Assembly (NCBI GenBank): GCA_963978895.1
Contig: OZ022241.1
Coordinates: forward strand, 7,134,653 to 7,198,652
DNA length: 64,000 nucleotides
Direction: 5' to 3'
Origin: Erpobdella octoculata
Taxonomy: Eukaryota; Annelida; Clitellata; Hirudinida; Erpobdellidae
A program made the translations under genes and the position numbers. The notes below the pieces were generated by a model. The model saw only the letters and a list, made by a program, of their open reading frames with translations. It was not told where the DNA came from and did no database searches. This document shows, in pieces, positions 1-11,910 of the stretch; within the stretch, counting starts at the first letter, position 1; every line of letters starts with the position of its first letter.

Positions 1-30
1 AATTCTTTTTAAATAAGGAAAGGACAATCA

Positions 31-32
<2 letters not shown>

Positions 33-127
<95 letters not shown>
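33..127. repeat. (CT)n microsatellite
   Basis: About 95 bp of uninterrupted CT dinucleotides, followed by degenerate CT-rich sequence to about 155. Confidence 0.97.
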
Positions 128-129
<2 letters not shown>

Positions 130-1359
130 TTCTCCTCTCTTTCTCCCCTCTCTACTTTGTTGACTTCTCAGCAGCTCTCAATCCTCAAATATTATATGCT
201 ATAAAAAAAACATTAATTAACAATAAATAATCATTAATAATGATAAAAATACATATAAAAACATTTTTCAAATAATCTTTTACTTCGAAAAGAAGAAAAA
301 TAATATCTTTTGTGTTATCCGATTATATCTCTTAAATATTTTTATGAAAAACAAAAGCGTGGAATGATCATTTTCTACAAACTCTGTCATTCGTAGAAAC
401 ATATAAAATGAACGTCCCAAACTTCTAAAAATTATTTCTTATTTTTTGGTGCATTAGAAGTTAAAGTGTATTTTTAAAATATGTTGCACATAATATTATT
501 TAACTCTCTTCAGTCTTTAGGCAAAATTATAAACCTCGCATGAACTTCTGTACGGTTTCTCATCCCTTCTAAACAACATTGGTCAAGCAAGCGGCTAGAT
601 AGCAAGAGAGCCAGCTTTGAGCATGTGAGCATGGGGGGGGGGGCAAGAGGCTAGCTAAATTCTGGTGTATTATTAATTATTGACTTTCCTTTTTTATTGT
701 TTGTCTGGTTAGAAACATAAATACAAGTTCCAAACAGTAGGAAACATTAAAATCTTCAACGGAGTTTACAAAACTTAAAACACTACACTCGACCACAAAG
801 TTAATTGAAAGTATATGATAACAACAACAACAACAACAACAACAATAATAACAACAATAATAACAAACAAATAACTGACCATCTCTTTTACTCTTTTTCG
901 TGAGTACGACTCTAAGTGGGTGGTCCAGTTTCTTACCAGGTAAGAGAACTTGTCTTCGAATGACCTATCAGAAATATATCATTTTGTTTACTACTTTAAT
1001 TGTTGTATGATAGGAGAAAAAATAAAATATATATAAATTTATTTGTTCAAAAATGTATGTGTTCAAATAAAACTGACTAGATTGATGCTTGGTCCTGATT
1101 CCTTCAGAATGGAGACTGCAGTTTTCCTATCTATGTTCTCAAAGGAGATGTTGTTAGCACTGATTATATGGTCTCCAGCACTGATGGAATTATTATGGTA
1201 TACATTAGATGTTATTATGACATACATTAAAAGTTAGTATGACATACATTAAATGTTATTATGACATACATTAAAAGTTATTATGACATACATTGTATGT
1301 TATTATTCCACACATTAAACGTAATTCAATGTTATTATGACATAAATTATATGTTATTA

Positions 1360-1515
1360 TTAGCGGAATTACCTGGGGATTTTAGATGTTTTTCTATCGT
1401 TTTTCTCTCTCGTTTCCTTCCACTTCCCGCTCCCTCTCCCGTTCCCACTCGCTTTCCCAATCCCGCTCGCTCTCCCGCTCTCGCTTGCTTTCCCGCTCCT
1501 TTTCTTTCTTCCACT
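1360..1515 (-). mobile_element. Helitron-like minisatellite element, truncated copy
   Basis: On the minus strand the sequence ends CCGCTAA before T, a CTRR-type terminus. It is preceded by the conserved stretch that borders the other copies (near 8518, 29083 and 62562). The body is a decayed GCTCTCCCGCTCxCG minisatellite. Orientation matches the 29083 and 62562 copies. No 5' end is recognised. Confidence 0.5.
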
Positions 1516-2126
1516 CCTTCTTAACTCCTTTTTGCCCATAAAACTTAAAATAGATTTGCTAAAATCTGCTTGAAGAGAAACAGCAGAAAATAAATATTTT
1601 AATTTTAACATTTCAGAGTTAACTGAATCTTAATAATTACACACAGTTAGAGCAAGCATACATAACTAACTTTCGATTATCTAAATAAAATTGAAAATAT
1701 TAAATGGCATTTCATGTCGAATGCAACAAGCAAGGGAGAAGAAAAGAGAAATAATTCTCAGGTAAAGCACAACAGGCACAGGCAGGCACCAACAAGCAGC
1801 ACTAACCACTCCAATACATGCATGGCCCAACATTAAATTCACACATTCCAATTAAACCAAACAGTTTCGCCTGCAGTCATAGGAAAGTGCTTAGTGTGGG
1901 GACACCATGACAGTGATGATGATGATGATGACGATGACAACGATGATGGTAGTAGTTGTAGACCTTCTAGTGGTGTGGCGGTAATGATAATGATAAGAAC
2001 AACTATGAACAACGTTGAAAGCAGGTTATATTAGGTGCAAAAGAGCCACACCTGAGATAGAGTAGAGATATATACGTAGGCAATAATGCACATACTGACA
2101 TACATCTACACACATACTGATTCCTG

Positions 2127-2129
<3 letters not shown>

Positions 2130-2174
<45 letters not shown>
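2130..2174. repeat. (CA)n microsatellite
   Basis: About 45 bp of CA repeats followed by CAGA units. Confidence 0.95.
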
Positions 2175-2179
<5 letters not shown>

Positions 2180-2496
2180 GACAGACATACATCGACAATT
2201 TTAAACCAGAACAAAACCCATTAGGAGCAATTAATTGTCTAATTGCCATATTAACAAGTCGGTATAAGGTTAATAAATCGTCCAACAAGCCACTACTAAT
2301 GCAGTTTCTATTTAGTCATATTTACTCTTGCTTACTTACTTAATTAATTAACCAATCTGACTGCAAACTCACAAAAACGGCTTACTTAAAAAAATGATTG
2401 AAAATAAAATTTAATATTATATAATCCTATAGATAAAACTAAATGAATACCATATAGACTTATCAAAACATAAAATAGAAACTCCAAAAAACTCAC

Positions 2497-5400
2497 AGCA
2501 GTTTTCCATCGGCAGGTCCTGATTTTGCCACGTCGGCAACGACGATGATGGCAGACTCCCCGCTGAAGAAACGAGGGTCATCTTTTCCACCTCGGATGGT
2601 CACTCCATAGCCTTGACCATTCTCCTGTATGAACAAACACAACAACCATCAATGAGGAGCACAACTGATCAATTGATTGTCAGGTTAAGGAATGAAGCTT
2701 GGTCTGAAAGTCAACCAAGAGTGGATAAAATAGAAGTCATGAAAGATTGGATTGAACGATGTTGATGAAGTTGTTGATATTGACGATGGTGATGATGACG
2801 ATGATGGTGACTATGATGTTGATGATGATGATGATTACGATGGTGACGACGATAATGGAGATGATGATGGTGATTTTAATGATTATGATCTTGGTGGAGG
2901 ATCAATGGATGGAAGAATGCATGGATGAAAGAATAAACAATTGAAGAATGAATGGATGGAAGGGTGGAAGGAAGAATGAATTGATGAAAGTATGAATGAA
3001 TGAATGAATGAATGAATGAATGAATGAATGAATGAATGAATGAATGAATGAATGATTGAATGAATGAATGAATGCATGAATGAATGCATGAATGAATGAA
3101 TGAATGAATGAATGAATGAATGAATGAATGAATGAATGAATGAATGAATGAATGAATGAATGAATGAATGAATGGATGCATGGATGGATGGAAGAATGAA
3201 TGTATGGAAGAATGAATGTATGTATGTATGGATGTAAGGAAGAATGAATGTATGGAAGAATGTATGTATGGAAGAATGTATGTATGTATGTATGTATGAA
3301 TGTATGGAAAAATGAATGGATGGAAGAATTAATGGATGGAAGCCAGGAATGGATGGAGGAATGAATGGATAGGAGGATGAACGAACAAATGAACAAGTGA
3401 ATAAAAGGTAACCTGATTGAGAACGACATTGAAAACCTCCCACATATATTGATCTTCGTCCTGAAGTTGTAAATTTAAAAAAAGGGAAATTCATTATTAT
3501 TAAATCTCTTGAACGCCATCTTTTTTCTCTTTCATCTCCCCCCCCCCCCCCAGTTTGCCGATGATTAACTGTTATTTCCAACCAAGTGTTATTAATCTGT
3601 GTGAACTACAAGAATTCATCATAATAAAATGAATTGAACCGGAAGAGTTACAAGTAACTGGAGAAGGAAGGGAGAGGGGAGGAGGGGGTGGGAAGAAACA
3701 GAAGAATGGAGAAGTGATAAATTGAAATAAATAAAAGAGGAAGAAAGAGGTAAGGAGAGAAAAGAAAAGATATAGAGGGAGGAAAGGAAGAGAGAGAAAT
3801 CCAAATAAAACAAAAAATCTTTTTAACTAATTTGTAAAAGTTCATAGTTATGTGATTAATTTTAATCATAACTGACTTATCAACTGGTGGGATCAAAGAC
3901 TGCTTATCTTCTTTAAATTAAAAGCAAACTTCAATTAATTCAATGGTTTATATTCATGGCAAGCACTTTAAAACATAACTGAGAAAAAAACTAATATTAT
4001 TTACAAGTGCATGTGACCAACAAATATGTTAGATGTCATCTCATGAATTAGTAAAATAAAAAAGTTGAAATTGAAATTAAATTATTACACTGAATGATAA
4101 GAATGGCGATGATGACATTCCATCGTCATCATGATGTTGATCTTGATGATGATGATAATGTTGGTAATGATAATGATGTTTATAATGATCATGTTGGTTA
4201 TGAAGATATTGGTTATGAAGATATTGATGATGATGGTGTTGATGGCGATGTTGATGATGTTGTTGATGATGATGACAATGATGGCGATGACACCTACTGC
4301 AAACACGGTCGCTGCTATTGCCCCGGCGGTTTGCCGTGGAAATAATTGGTAAAATTGCTACTGCGCCGGCAGTCCCGTATTAAAATTCAACCCTAACCCT
4401 ACCCCTTTAGAAAATCGTTAATACTATTGCCACGGCGGTACGCGATCTTTGATTCGCTATATCTTTATTAAATTTAATTGTTTTACACTTTATGTTATAT
4501 TCAAACTAAGAATTTGTACCTTTATATAAAAATATTAATAAAATTAAAAAAAAATATTTTGAAATTTTTATGCTACTACCTAGGATAGGGTTTAGGGGTA
4601 GGGATAGGGTTAGGGGTAGGGTTAGGGTTCGGGTTAGGGTTAGAGCTAGGGATAGGGTTGGGGTTAGGGTTAGAGCTAGGGATAGGGTTGGGGTTAGGGT
4701 TAGAGCTAGGGATAGGGTTGGGGTTAGGGTTAGTAGCAATTTTACCGATTGTAATTACGTCGAACCGCCGGGGCAATAGCAGCGACCTTAGAAAATATGT
4801 ACATCTTTATCAATTGATCGAAGAATCAATTGTTTTGGCAAAACCGCCGGCTCACGGCGCCCACTGCCTTGGTAATAGTTATAACGTGCAAACACATCAA
4901 CAACCTGGAAGTTGAGATCACTATCAGCCCTGGAGTTATCAAGTTGAATAGAATATTTCTTATCAAGGCCTCCTTCGGTAGATCTCGATCTGGAAATTCC
5001 AACATAGCGGGTTGAATATTAAAAAAAAAATCTTAACATTAAAGACAAATGTTTTGTTGACAAAAACAGCTGTAAAGAAAAATAGCTAAAAACCTAGAAA
5101 GTTCTAAACGCACATCAAATGATGAAACAATCCTTGACAATCACTACGAGATGACATCACTATATTTACTACAGACTCATTGATATAAAAACATAAAACT
5201 GATCAACATACCTAGTCGAAAACAAATAATTAAATTCCTGACATTCTCATGTTCATCAACATTACTGACAACAACATCATCGTCATCACCACCATCATCA
5301 TCATCATCGTCGTCGTCGTCGTTTTCATCATGCCCCATCATCGACATCATTCACAACAGGCCACAACATGGACAGAGACAGATGCAGAAGTACTAAGCGC

Positions 5401-5917
5401 GCGAATTAGATGTAGGCATAAACAAATCTATGATTTATGTTATGTGAGTGCCAAAGTCAACAGGCACGTATATGTAGGAAGTATTATAGAGCCACCTACG
5501 ATTGCCTTTGCCCGTGTAATTGGTCGTGTAGGTGAACACACATGTAATAAACATGTAATGTAATAAACACAATCCATGAACGATATTAAACTTGATAATT
5601 ATTTAATGTTATAATTACAAAAATAAGTGCTTGTGACTCATAGACTACAACAGACTGAAAACTGATTTAATATAAACTACAACCTCATTCAATAATCTAT
5701 GTATCATGAAATACAACTACAGTATATATAAAGAATATTAAAGAATAAACATGCCTCTGGTACTGCATCTTCTGAAGCATTCTTACAGCTTGATCCCTCT
5801 CTCTTTTCATCTCCTGAAACTGAACTAAAGCGTAGTCCAGTTTGTGTTGGACCTCCACGTTCATCCTCTGCAGATCTGTGGCTGCTGAACTCATGACCTC
5901 TCTGAAGAAGCAGTCCA
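2497..5917 (-). CDS. MAGUK-type gene, 5' part: coiled coil then ZO-1-like PDZ (partial)
   Basis: Three exons can be read on the minus strand: about 5751-5901 (or up to 5917), 3413-3460 and 2497-2624. Their phases join without a stop. The first codes for a charged heptad-like segment (roughly from MSSAATDLQRM to QKMQYQRH), likely a coiled coil. The second and third form the start of a PDZ domain: WEVFNVVL strand, then GYGVTIRGGKDDP as carboxylate-binding loop, FFSGES and SGPADGKL. This is close to how I remember PDZ1 of ZO-1/TJP proteins, which are junctional scaffolds of the MAGUK family. The rest of the PDZ and later domains must lie left of position 1. A coiled coil before this PDZ is more typical of DLG5/CARMA-like MAGUKs, so the subfamily is open. 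The donor of the first exon (GTTTAT) is weak, and its ATG could be an initiator. Confidence 0.62.
2982..3172. repeat. (TGAA)n microsatellite in MAGUK intron
   Basis: About 190 bp of TGAA tetranucleotides with TGCA and TGGA variants, grading into TGGA/TGTA units to about 3360. It produces long spurious open frames of Ser-Phe-Ile-His on the minus strand. A GAT-rich tract precedes it at about 2770-2900. Confidence 0.95.
4307..4886. mobile_element. MITE with 9-bp TSD carrying telomere-like repeats
   Basis: The element is bounded by the 9-bp direct repeat TGCAAACAC at 4298-4306 and 4887-4895. One end begins GGTCGCTGCTATTGCC; the other ends GGTAATAGTTATAACG. The interior has repeated CCGCCGGGGCAATAG / AGCAATTTTACCG modules in inverted orientation and a block of TAGGGTTAGGGATAGGG-type units at about 4590-4733, with the reverse CCCTAACCC form near 4390. 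A second, shorter copy lies at 6699-6957. A 9-bp duplication suggests a Mutator-like class, but no transposase is present. Confidence 0.75.
4590..4733. repeat. Interstitial telomere-like array
   Basis: Degenerate TTAGGG-related repeats with a longer unit of about 30 bp (TAGAGCTAGGGATAGGG and TTGGGGTTAGGG alternating three times). It lies inside the 4307-4886 element, so it was probably brought by transposition and is not a telomere relic. Confidence 0.85.
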
Positions 5918-6495
5918 CTTTTCAGGTCAAAGATAATTAATAAGATCCTATCCGATATGGTTTATTCCTCAATAACGTATCTGCAACAAGAAGACGACTT
6001 AACAGATTCGACATTTTGCTCGATTTTTTTCTACTTTCATCTTTTAATAAAAACTCGTTCTTTGTTTCGAACAAAGCATTTGTTATCAACAAATGTTTCC
6101 CGCTGAAAACGACTAGTTTAGTATTTTAGAGAACATATATACAAATGAATTGTGCGAACCGTCTTGTACTTTCAATGGAACATCTGCTCAGATATGTACG
6201 AAATAAAACGAGCCCAATGCCGCACTAGTAGTTGTGACATTCGGTTTCTAGCTAGCTAGCACTAGCAGCTCAATGCGAAAGAAATTTTCTCACGGTTGAC
6301 AGAGGAACACCGAGCTTGTACAAATATACCTCACGACTTCAAAAAAAAAGACATGCTATGAATGAATACGTTAATTAGGGAACTGTTTGTCAGGATAATC
6401 ATTTAAGACTTTGATATATAGTATATGGTACCGTTCTTGAGCATTGTTTGCTGAATGTCCATTTATGTTACGTTTTTAGACAGTCATCGAAGTTA
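5918..6495. other. Upstream flank or intron of the MAGUK gene; nothing recognised
   Basis: No exon, repeat family or convincing promoter motif found. If the ATG near 5893 is an initiator, this stretch would be the promoter side. Confidence 0.4.
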
Positions 6496-6503
6496 ATGGT
6501 TAA

Positions 6504-7050
6504 CAGGGACGGATCCAGGGGGGTGGGAGGATGCCTCCCCCACCATAGTATCAATTACAATTTTTGGGTATAATATACTGTTTAAAGTAAAATTGTTGAA
6601 AAAATCCCTACATCGAATCGAATACCCCCTACCATCAGCTTTTTGGGAGGAAAAAGTATTAGTCTTTGCATTTTTTTTTGAAAAATACCTACGACTACCG
6701 TTATAACTATTACCAAGGCAGTAGGCGCCGGTAGCCGGGGCAATAAGCGGTAAAATTGCTACTGAGCCGGCGGTTTTGCCAAAACAATTGATTCTTCGAT
6801 CAATTGATAAAGATATACATATTTTCTAAAGGGTTAGGGATAGCGTTAGGGGTAGGGTTAGGGTTAAATTTTAGGTAGACATACGGCGCGACTGCCGGCT
6901 CAGTAGCAATTTTACCGATTATTTCCACGGCTAACCACCGGGGCAATAGCAGCGACCTACGACTACCCTCCCTGATCATCAGATTTTTTGGGGGATAGTG
7001 AAAAAGTTTGGAAATGCATCCCCCACCAGGAATTTCTGGATCCGCCACTG
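6504..7050. mobile_element. hAT-type MITE with 8-bp TSD (ATGGTTAA), interrupted by a second element
   Basis: Termini are CAGGGACGGATCCAGG on the left and CTGGATCCGCCACTG on the right, matching the CAGTGGCGGATCC family of the element at 8884. The flanks carry the 8-bp duplication ATGGTTAA at 6496-6503 and 7051-7058, the hAT signature. A 259-bp element sits inside with its own 9-bp duplication. No coding capacity. Confidence 0.85.
6699..6957. mobile_element. Short copy of telomere-motif MITE nested in a hAT MITE
   Basis: Flanked by the 9-bp duplication TACGACTAC at 6690-6698 and 6958-6966. It starts CGTTATAACTATTACC and ends GGCAATAGCAGCGACC, the same two termini as the 4307-4886 copy in opposite orientation. 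It retains TTAGGG-like units near 6832-6867. Confidence 0.8.
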
Positions 7051-7058
7051 ATGGTTAA

Positions 7059-7967
7059 TTTTTAATCTCTAATCAGTTACAGAGAATAGCGGGGATTTGC
7101 GAACATTATGGCATAATTTATGGGTAGGTATGTAGTAGAGTAGTAGAGTAACACACGGGCTAGGACGTGATTTTTAGCCTTTTTAAACGGACCGGGCCTG
7201 AAATTTTGGCCTATGAAACGGGCGGCGAAAAATCGGTTAACAAAATCAACAATTTTGATTATTGATCAATTATTAAGAGTTCTAATCAAAGAGAGAAAGA
7301 GAACTTTAAAAACATGAAAATGTTAAACTTTCGAACCTACCAGAAGCAGACATAAGCACGCGTTCGATGAGAGAAAAGTGAACTCAAGTGCTCATTCAAA
7401 CGAAATAATATTTTTATTGACCAGTTCTTATGTAATACAGTTTGACTAAATAATCGAACAACCACCGACTCACTTATAACTGCACACTCAAACAGTCTCC
7501 ACGACTCCACGATAAGAATCTTTTTCAGCTCTTAAATTCTTCTGAAGCTAGTCTGCATCACATCACTAAACAGCTTGACTCGATGGAAACTCCGCCTACA
7601 ATCGAACTCTCTCTCGGTTATTATAAAAGACCTATCAAATTACCCGTATAAGGTCGAACCAGACCAGCTCAAACGAACTTTTACAGAACAAGCTCGTATT
7701 TCTTAGGTCAGACATTCGAACAGATGTGTCATAGGTTATAATTGCATAGATGAGTATAATGGAAGCTTCTAAGAAAAGGCAATTTACAAAATGACTAGGA
7801 ATGTAGATAGGTAATTTGTAACAGTTTTTGAAACTGCCGCGAAACGTTTGATACATATGACTTTCAGCCGCATAATCAAATTGGGAAGGACGACAACGAC
7901 GATACACTGGCCGGAAAATAGGGACCGTTGGAATGGAACCTAAAAGGGCTAGAGGTCCTTCCGCCAA
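7059..7967. other. Intergenic; fragment of the GGGCCG repeat, otherwise unassigned
   Basis: At 7150-7240 there is a degraded GGGCC-rich piece resembling the 3' half of the Helitron-like elements at 20810 and 60057. An open frame of 114 codons at 7635-7979 (minus) has no recognisable motif and is not called as a gene. Confidence 0.45.
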
Positions 7968-8224
7968 CAGGGACGTCAATTAGGGTAGGCGATTGTCCCA
8001 CCTATAATTTTAAAGTGGGTTCCTGAGAAAAAGTTGAGTTGTCTAAAAGGTAGCTACAACTACCTCCCCACCCCTGGTTATCACCAATATCACCTATTTT
8101 AAATAAAAAGCTGTTTTTATAAAAATGTTCAGAAAGGGGCCATCCATATATAACAACGCACCGAGGGGGAAGGGTGTGTGTCCCGAGTGAATGATTTGCG
8201 TTACCGTGCGTATAGGGATAGAAG

Positions 8225-8518
8225 GCGTATTTCAACAAATGCGGGAACGGAAGAGCAAGCAGGAACGGAAAAGTAACCGGGAGCTGAAGAGCGAGCGGGA
8301 TAGGGAGAGGAAGCAGGATAGCAAGAAAGAGCAGGAGAGCGAGCGGGAAGGCGACCAAGAACGGGAACGCGACCGGAAACGGTAAAGCGACCACGCGGTA
8401 ACGGGAGAGCAAGCAGGAGCGGGAAAGCGACTGGGAACGGGAAAACGACCGGGAACGGATACGGGAGCGAGAGAGAAATGCGATAGAAAACCCTTTAAAT
8501 TCCCGGGTAACTCGTTAG
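8225..8518 (+). mobile_element. Helitron-like minisatellite element
   Basis: Repeats of roughly GCGACCGGGAACGGGAAA with drift, followed by the conserved stretch GATAGAAAACCCTTTAAATT and then CCCGGGTAACTCGTTAG before T. Comparison with the copy at 62562 indicates that the end was CTAG. The left boundary is not defined. Confidence 0.55.
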
Positions 8519-8883
8519 TCATATAATAAAATACATAATTTCCCGTGGTGAATGTATAGTACACAGCTTAGGGACGTTATTTCAGCAAAACGTTGGGGGG
8601 GCAACTTGTTCTGAGGAACCAGAAATATTTCAAATAAATCACACTTTTTTTACGAAACCTTCTTTCTTACTTCTTCCTCCCAAAAAAACTGATGAATGAC
8701 CAATTGGGGGTAGCCGTAGCCACTTTAAAAAATTTCGAAACCCTCTATTCATTTTCGTTCCCAAAAAAACCTGATAAGCGGGGGAAGTCATAGCCATTTT
8801 TCAAAAACAATTTACACGGTCTCTTTAAGGGGCTAAGGAACCCACTGACGTTATACAGATGGCCCACTTCAACGTCATAGGGG

Positions 8884-10233
8884 CAGTGGCGGATCCATAG
8901 GGGGGGGCAATGGGGCGATCGCCCCCTACAACAGTATAAACGTTTTTTATCAATTAAAGATTTTTGTTTTGCAGCCCTTTATTACTGCTTATAAGAAAGC
9001 ACACATAGTCATCAAAAACTTGTAACTTTTAATTTCGTAAAATAATTATAAAAATTATAGACTAGTATTCTAGTAAAACAATTTATAGCACAAAATCTAG
9101 TTTTCAATTTTTCGACTTCGCAAAACGTTCAATTACATTTTCAGGATTAAAAGAATGTCTATATGCACATTAAGTAGTGCTAATCCCACTAGTCTGTCTT
9201 CTGTCATTCGTGTTATCAGCCAGGTTTTAATTCTTCGCAGAGTTGAGAAACTAACATTCAGCACTGGCAACACTAACAGGACATGTTTTAATAATTTGGA
9301 ACAATTTCTGAGTGATTGAATATTGCACCTCGTCACACAAATCAAAAACAACAGAAAATTCAGTAGGTAAAAAATTTACTCATCCTTCCTCGTTCATTCT
9401 CAAGCATTTGCTCTGCCAAAGTTCAACTTCCAATATAAATTCAACTGCTGGTAAGTTTTGAATACTAAGTCCAAGAAGGGTGCCATAGACATTACTGATT
9501 GCAGAAACAGTTTAACCAACACCTTTATGATTTAGTTTAATTATATTTTTTTGGCATCAAAGAATAGATTTGAAGACACGGCAGAATTTTTTTTAGTAAA
9601 ACGAGTATTTATGTATAATATCAGTGCATCAAAAAGAGGGATGTAAATTGATTGCCTGTAATATTCTTCCAGTGTATCCGACGGTATAATTTCCCTGCCT
9701 GTTTGTTGTTGCGCTATTCTTTTATATGTAAAACTACATTTTTTTCAATTATTGTTTTTTTCTGCTGCTTTAAAAATTTCCGCAAACATATTTTTGCCGT
9801 TTTCTCTTTTTTATAAACTTTTATTTAGGTTACAATCTCTGTTTGTGTGTGTGTGTTTGGCTTTCTCTGTACACAAATCTTGCAAGTAAAATTTAACCAG
9901 CTTTTTGACTAGCTAGGAAGTTGAAACTTTCAGCATAGCTTTATATTGGATGACAATACATGATTCAATTAAAAAAAACTTAATTTGAACATCTTTCGTA
10001 TTTCTAAATCGAGTGTATATAATAGTATATATGGAATCGAAGTTTGTGTTGAAAAACTCGTTTTTCTTAAACTTGTTGTTCTAAAGCATTAAACAGTTCT
10101 TTAATGCAATTTTTTGCATAAAGTAAATCTAAACTTTTTTGCCGCTGAATTTGTAATTTTGTAAAGAAAAACATTTTTTGCCGCTGAAACCTACAAATCG
10201 CCCCCCCTACTAGATGACCTGGATCCGCCACTG
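8884..10233 (-). mobile_element. Decayed hAT transposon with 8-bp TSD (CATAGGGG)
   Basis: Terminal inverted repeats CAGTGGCGGATCC and GGATCCGCCACTG are flanked by CATAGGGG at 8876-8883 and 10234-10241. On the minus strand at 9133-9351 a fragment of the hAT C-terminal dimerisation domain survives (around FSTLRRIKTWLITRMTEDRL), out of any long frame. The transposase is clearly dead. Confidence 0.87.
9133..9351 (-). pseudogene. hAT transposase C-terminal fragment
   Basis: The reading contains the SFSTLRRIKTWL and DRLVGLALLNVH blocks typical of the hAT dimerisation region. No DDE catalytic core can be read around it. It lies inside the 8884-10233 element. Confidence 0.75.
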
Positions 10234-10416
10234 CATAGGGGGAACACCTACCTATACAAAAGGCCTGCACACACATTTCAAGTTTAAACTTTACTCTTCT
10301 CAATCCATTTTTGAGGTATAATTTATATCTTTTGGGCCCCAAAACTAACTCAGGGGAACCCACTCAAAAGTCAAAGGGGAGCAATACTCCCCCTCCCCAA
10401 TTGGCGTCCCTGACAG

Positions 10417-11910
10417 CAGTGGCGTAGCTAGGGGGGGTGCAGGGGGAGCGGCCGCTCCCCCTGAGACCATTTTCCAAAAAGTGGGGCCTTTTTGGCCTTC
10501 TCAAGAATTAAAATGAATATTTTATTAAATTTAGGGCTGTCAAAAATCTGTTAAAATCCCAACCGGGTATGTTGAAAAGAAGAACAATGCAAATGTATAG
10601 AATCTTTTGCGCTGACTCTAAAAATACTTTGCGATACTAGATGGGCATCCAGGAAGTCAGCACTAGATGCAGTCTTGCAGAATTTACCAGCACTAATAGT
10701 TGCCCTGCAAAGTAGAATCGTGGATGGTGAGATAAAAAACTGCACTGCTAAACAGTTGGCTGAGGCAAAGGGTATTCTTGTAACAATTGATACGTATAAA
10801 TTCTTAGTTCTTCTAATATTCTGGAAAAAAGTGTTAGAGAAGGCTTTCAGTTTATCCACATATTTACAGAAAAGCAGTATTGATTTGGTAACAGCTTCTC
10901 ATTTGATTCAACTATTTGAAAACGATATGAAAAACATGAGAGATGAATTTGAATCTGAATTTGAACGTCTTGAGAATGAAGCAGCTGAACTTGCTGAAAA
11001 ATGTGATATTACAACGGAGTATAAGCAACAAAGAATTCGGAAAAGAAAGAGATTCCACGAGGAAATTTCAGAGGATGATGTAATATCTGATGCCCGAAAA
11101 AATTCATAGTTGAAACCTACATAGTATCACTCGATTGCATTATAAATAGCACAACTAAAAGATTTGAACATTTTAAAAATGTTGCTTCCAAATTTAGTTG
11201 TTTAGATCCGAAGCATTTTAGCAATGACGATAATGTGACAAGATTAGAATCTTTAGCAGACATGTACTCAGATGTCATCGAAAGTCGAGATGAAATTGTG
11301 CAAGAGTTTTTTTCATTTAAAGACATGTACAAGGAAATATTAGGTATAATCAAGAAGGAAAAAAATTCTAGTGTCGAAGAAATGACCATCAACAATGTGC
11401 TCAAATTCATGATCGCCAATGACATGTGCTCCATTTTCCTGGCCTTTTTACAATGTACCGTATTTTTCTGACCTTGCCAATAAACAGCGATGGTGCGGAA
11501 CGTTCCTTCAGCCGACTGAAACTCATAAAATCGTACGTGCGTTCTACAATTGGTGAAGACAGGTTGTCAGGTTTAGCCTTGATAACGATCGAAAGACAGT
11601 TTGCTAGTGAAGTGGATTATAACGAAGTAATCGATAACTTTGCAAGAATGAAGCCCAGACGAAAAAAACTGTTGTAATTAGCTTACACTGAGTAAGTATA
11701 TAAACTGTATAATATACTATAATTGTTACTAAACAATACATAATATTGTTTTTCTACCTTTTGGGTGTTCCAGTATTTATCTTTGAAATACAAAAATAAA
11801 TACGTATGTAATAAATGCAATGTTTTTAATTGAAATTCTTTATTTTGGTAAGTGGGCCTTTTATATGTGCTCACCGCTCCCCCTGGTGCTAAAACCTGGC
11901 TACGCCACTG
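10417..11910 (+). mobile_element. hAT transposon (ZMYM1-like), internally deleted, 8-bp TSD (CCTGACAG)
   Basis: Ends CAGTGGCGTAGCTAGG and CCTGGCTACGCCACTG, flanked by CCTGACAG at 10409-10416 and 11911-11918. Coding remnants lie on the plus strand: 10675-11109 (helical middle region), 11235-11471 and 11426-11677. They are shifted relative to each other. At about 1.5 kb it is shorter than a full hAT of this group. The duplication is perfect, so the insertion is not very old. Confidence 0.9.
10675..11677 (+). pseudogene. Broken hAT transposase
   Basis: Three plus-strand frame fragments together cover the C-terminal half of a zinc-finger MYM-type-1-like hAT transposase. The last ends with the dimerisation motif SDGAERSFSRLKLIKSYVRS and then RLSGLALITIER. 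Stops and frame changes lie between 11106 and 11235 and near 11471. The N-terminal zinc finger and the first catalytic Asp region are missing. Confidence 0.82.

Larger units (their letters stand above)
1..2496. other. No exon found; intron or downstream part of the MAGUK gene with simple repeats
   Basis: I found no convincing exon here. The stretch holds a (CT)n tract at 33-127, a G10 run near 633, an AAC-rich tract near 820-870, short repeats of a GTTATTATGACATACATTAAA unit near 1200-1350, a minisatellite Helitron-like piece at 1360-1515, GAT repeats near 1913-1945 and a (CA)n tract at 2130-2174. Confidence 0.6.
3461..5750. other. MAGUK intron with repeats and a mobile element
   Basis: Long intron between the coiled-coil exon and the first PDZ exon. 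It holds a C-run at 3538-3551, a purine-rich tract at 3660-3800, GAT-rich DNA at 4100-4290 and the telomere-motif element at 4307-4886. A 104-codon open frame at 5249-5563 shows no recognisable domain. Confidence 0.6.
7968..10412. mobile_element. Outer hAT-like element, nested host
   Basis: Left terminus CAGGGACGTCAATTAGGG and right terminus CCCCAATTGGCGTCCCTG form an imperfect inverted repeat. The body contains a minisatellite Helitron-like insert (about 8225-8518) and a complete nested hAT element (8884-10233). A third hAT (10417-11910) inserted across its right end, duplicating CCTGACAG. No target duplication of the outer element is evident, so its boundaries are inferred from the termini alone. 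Confidence 0.6.

Noticed and set aside
2876..3581. Long His/Ser/Phe/Ile open frames on the minus strand
   Set aside because: They are translations of the TGAA/TGGA tetranucleotide array, present in all three frames.
4590..4733. True telomere or chromosome-end relic
   Set aside because: The repeats are degenerate and lie wholly inside an element with a 9-bp target duplication.
7635..7979. 114-codon minus-strand frame
   Set aside because: No motif, no homologous feel, starts at a transposon end; likely chance.
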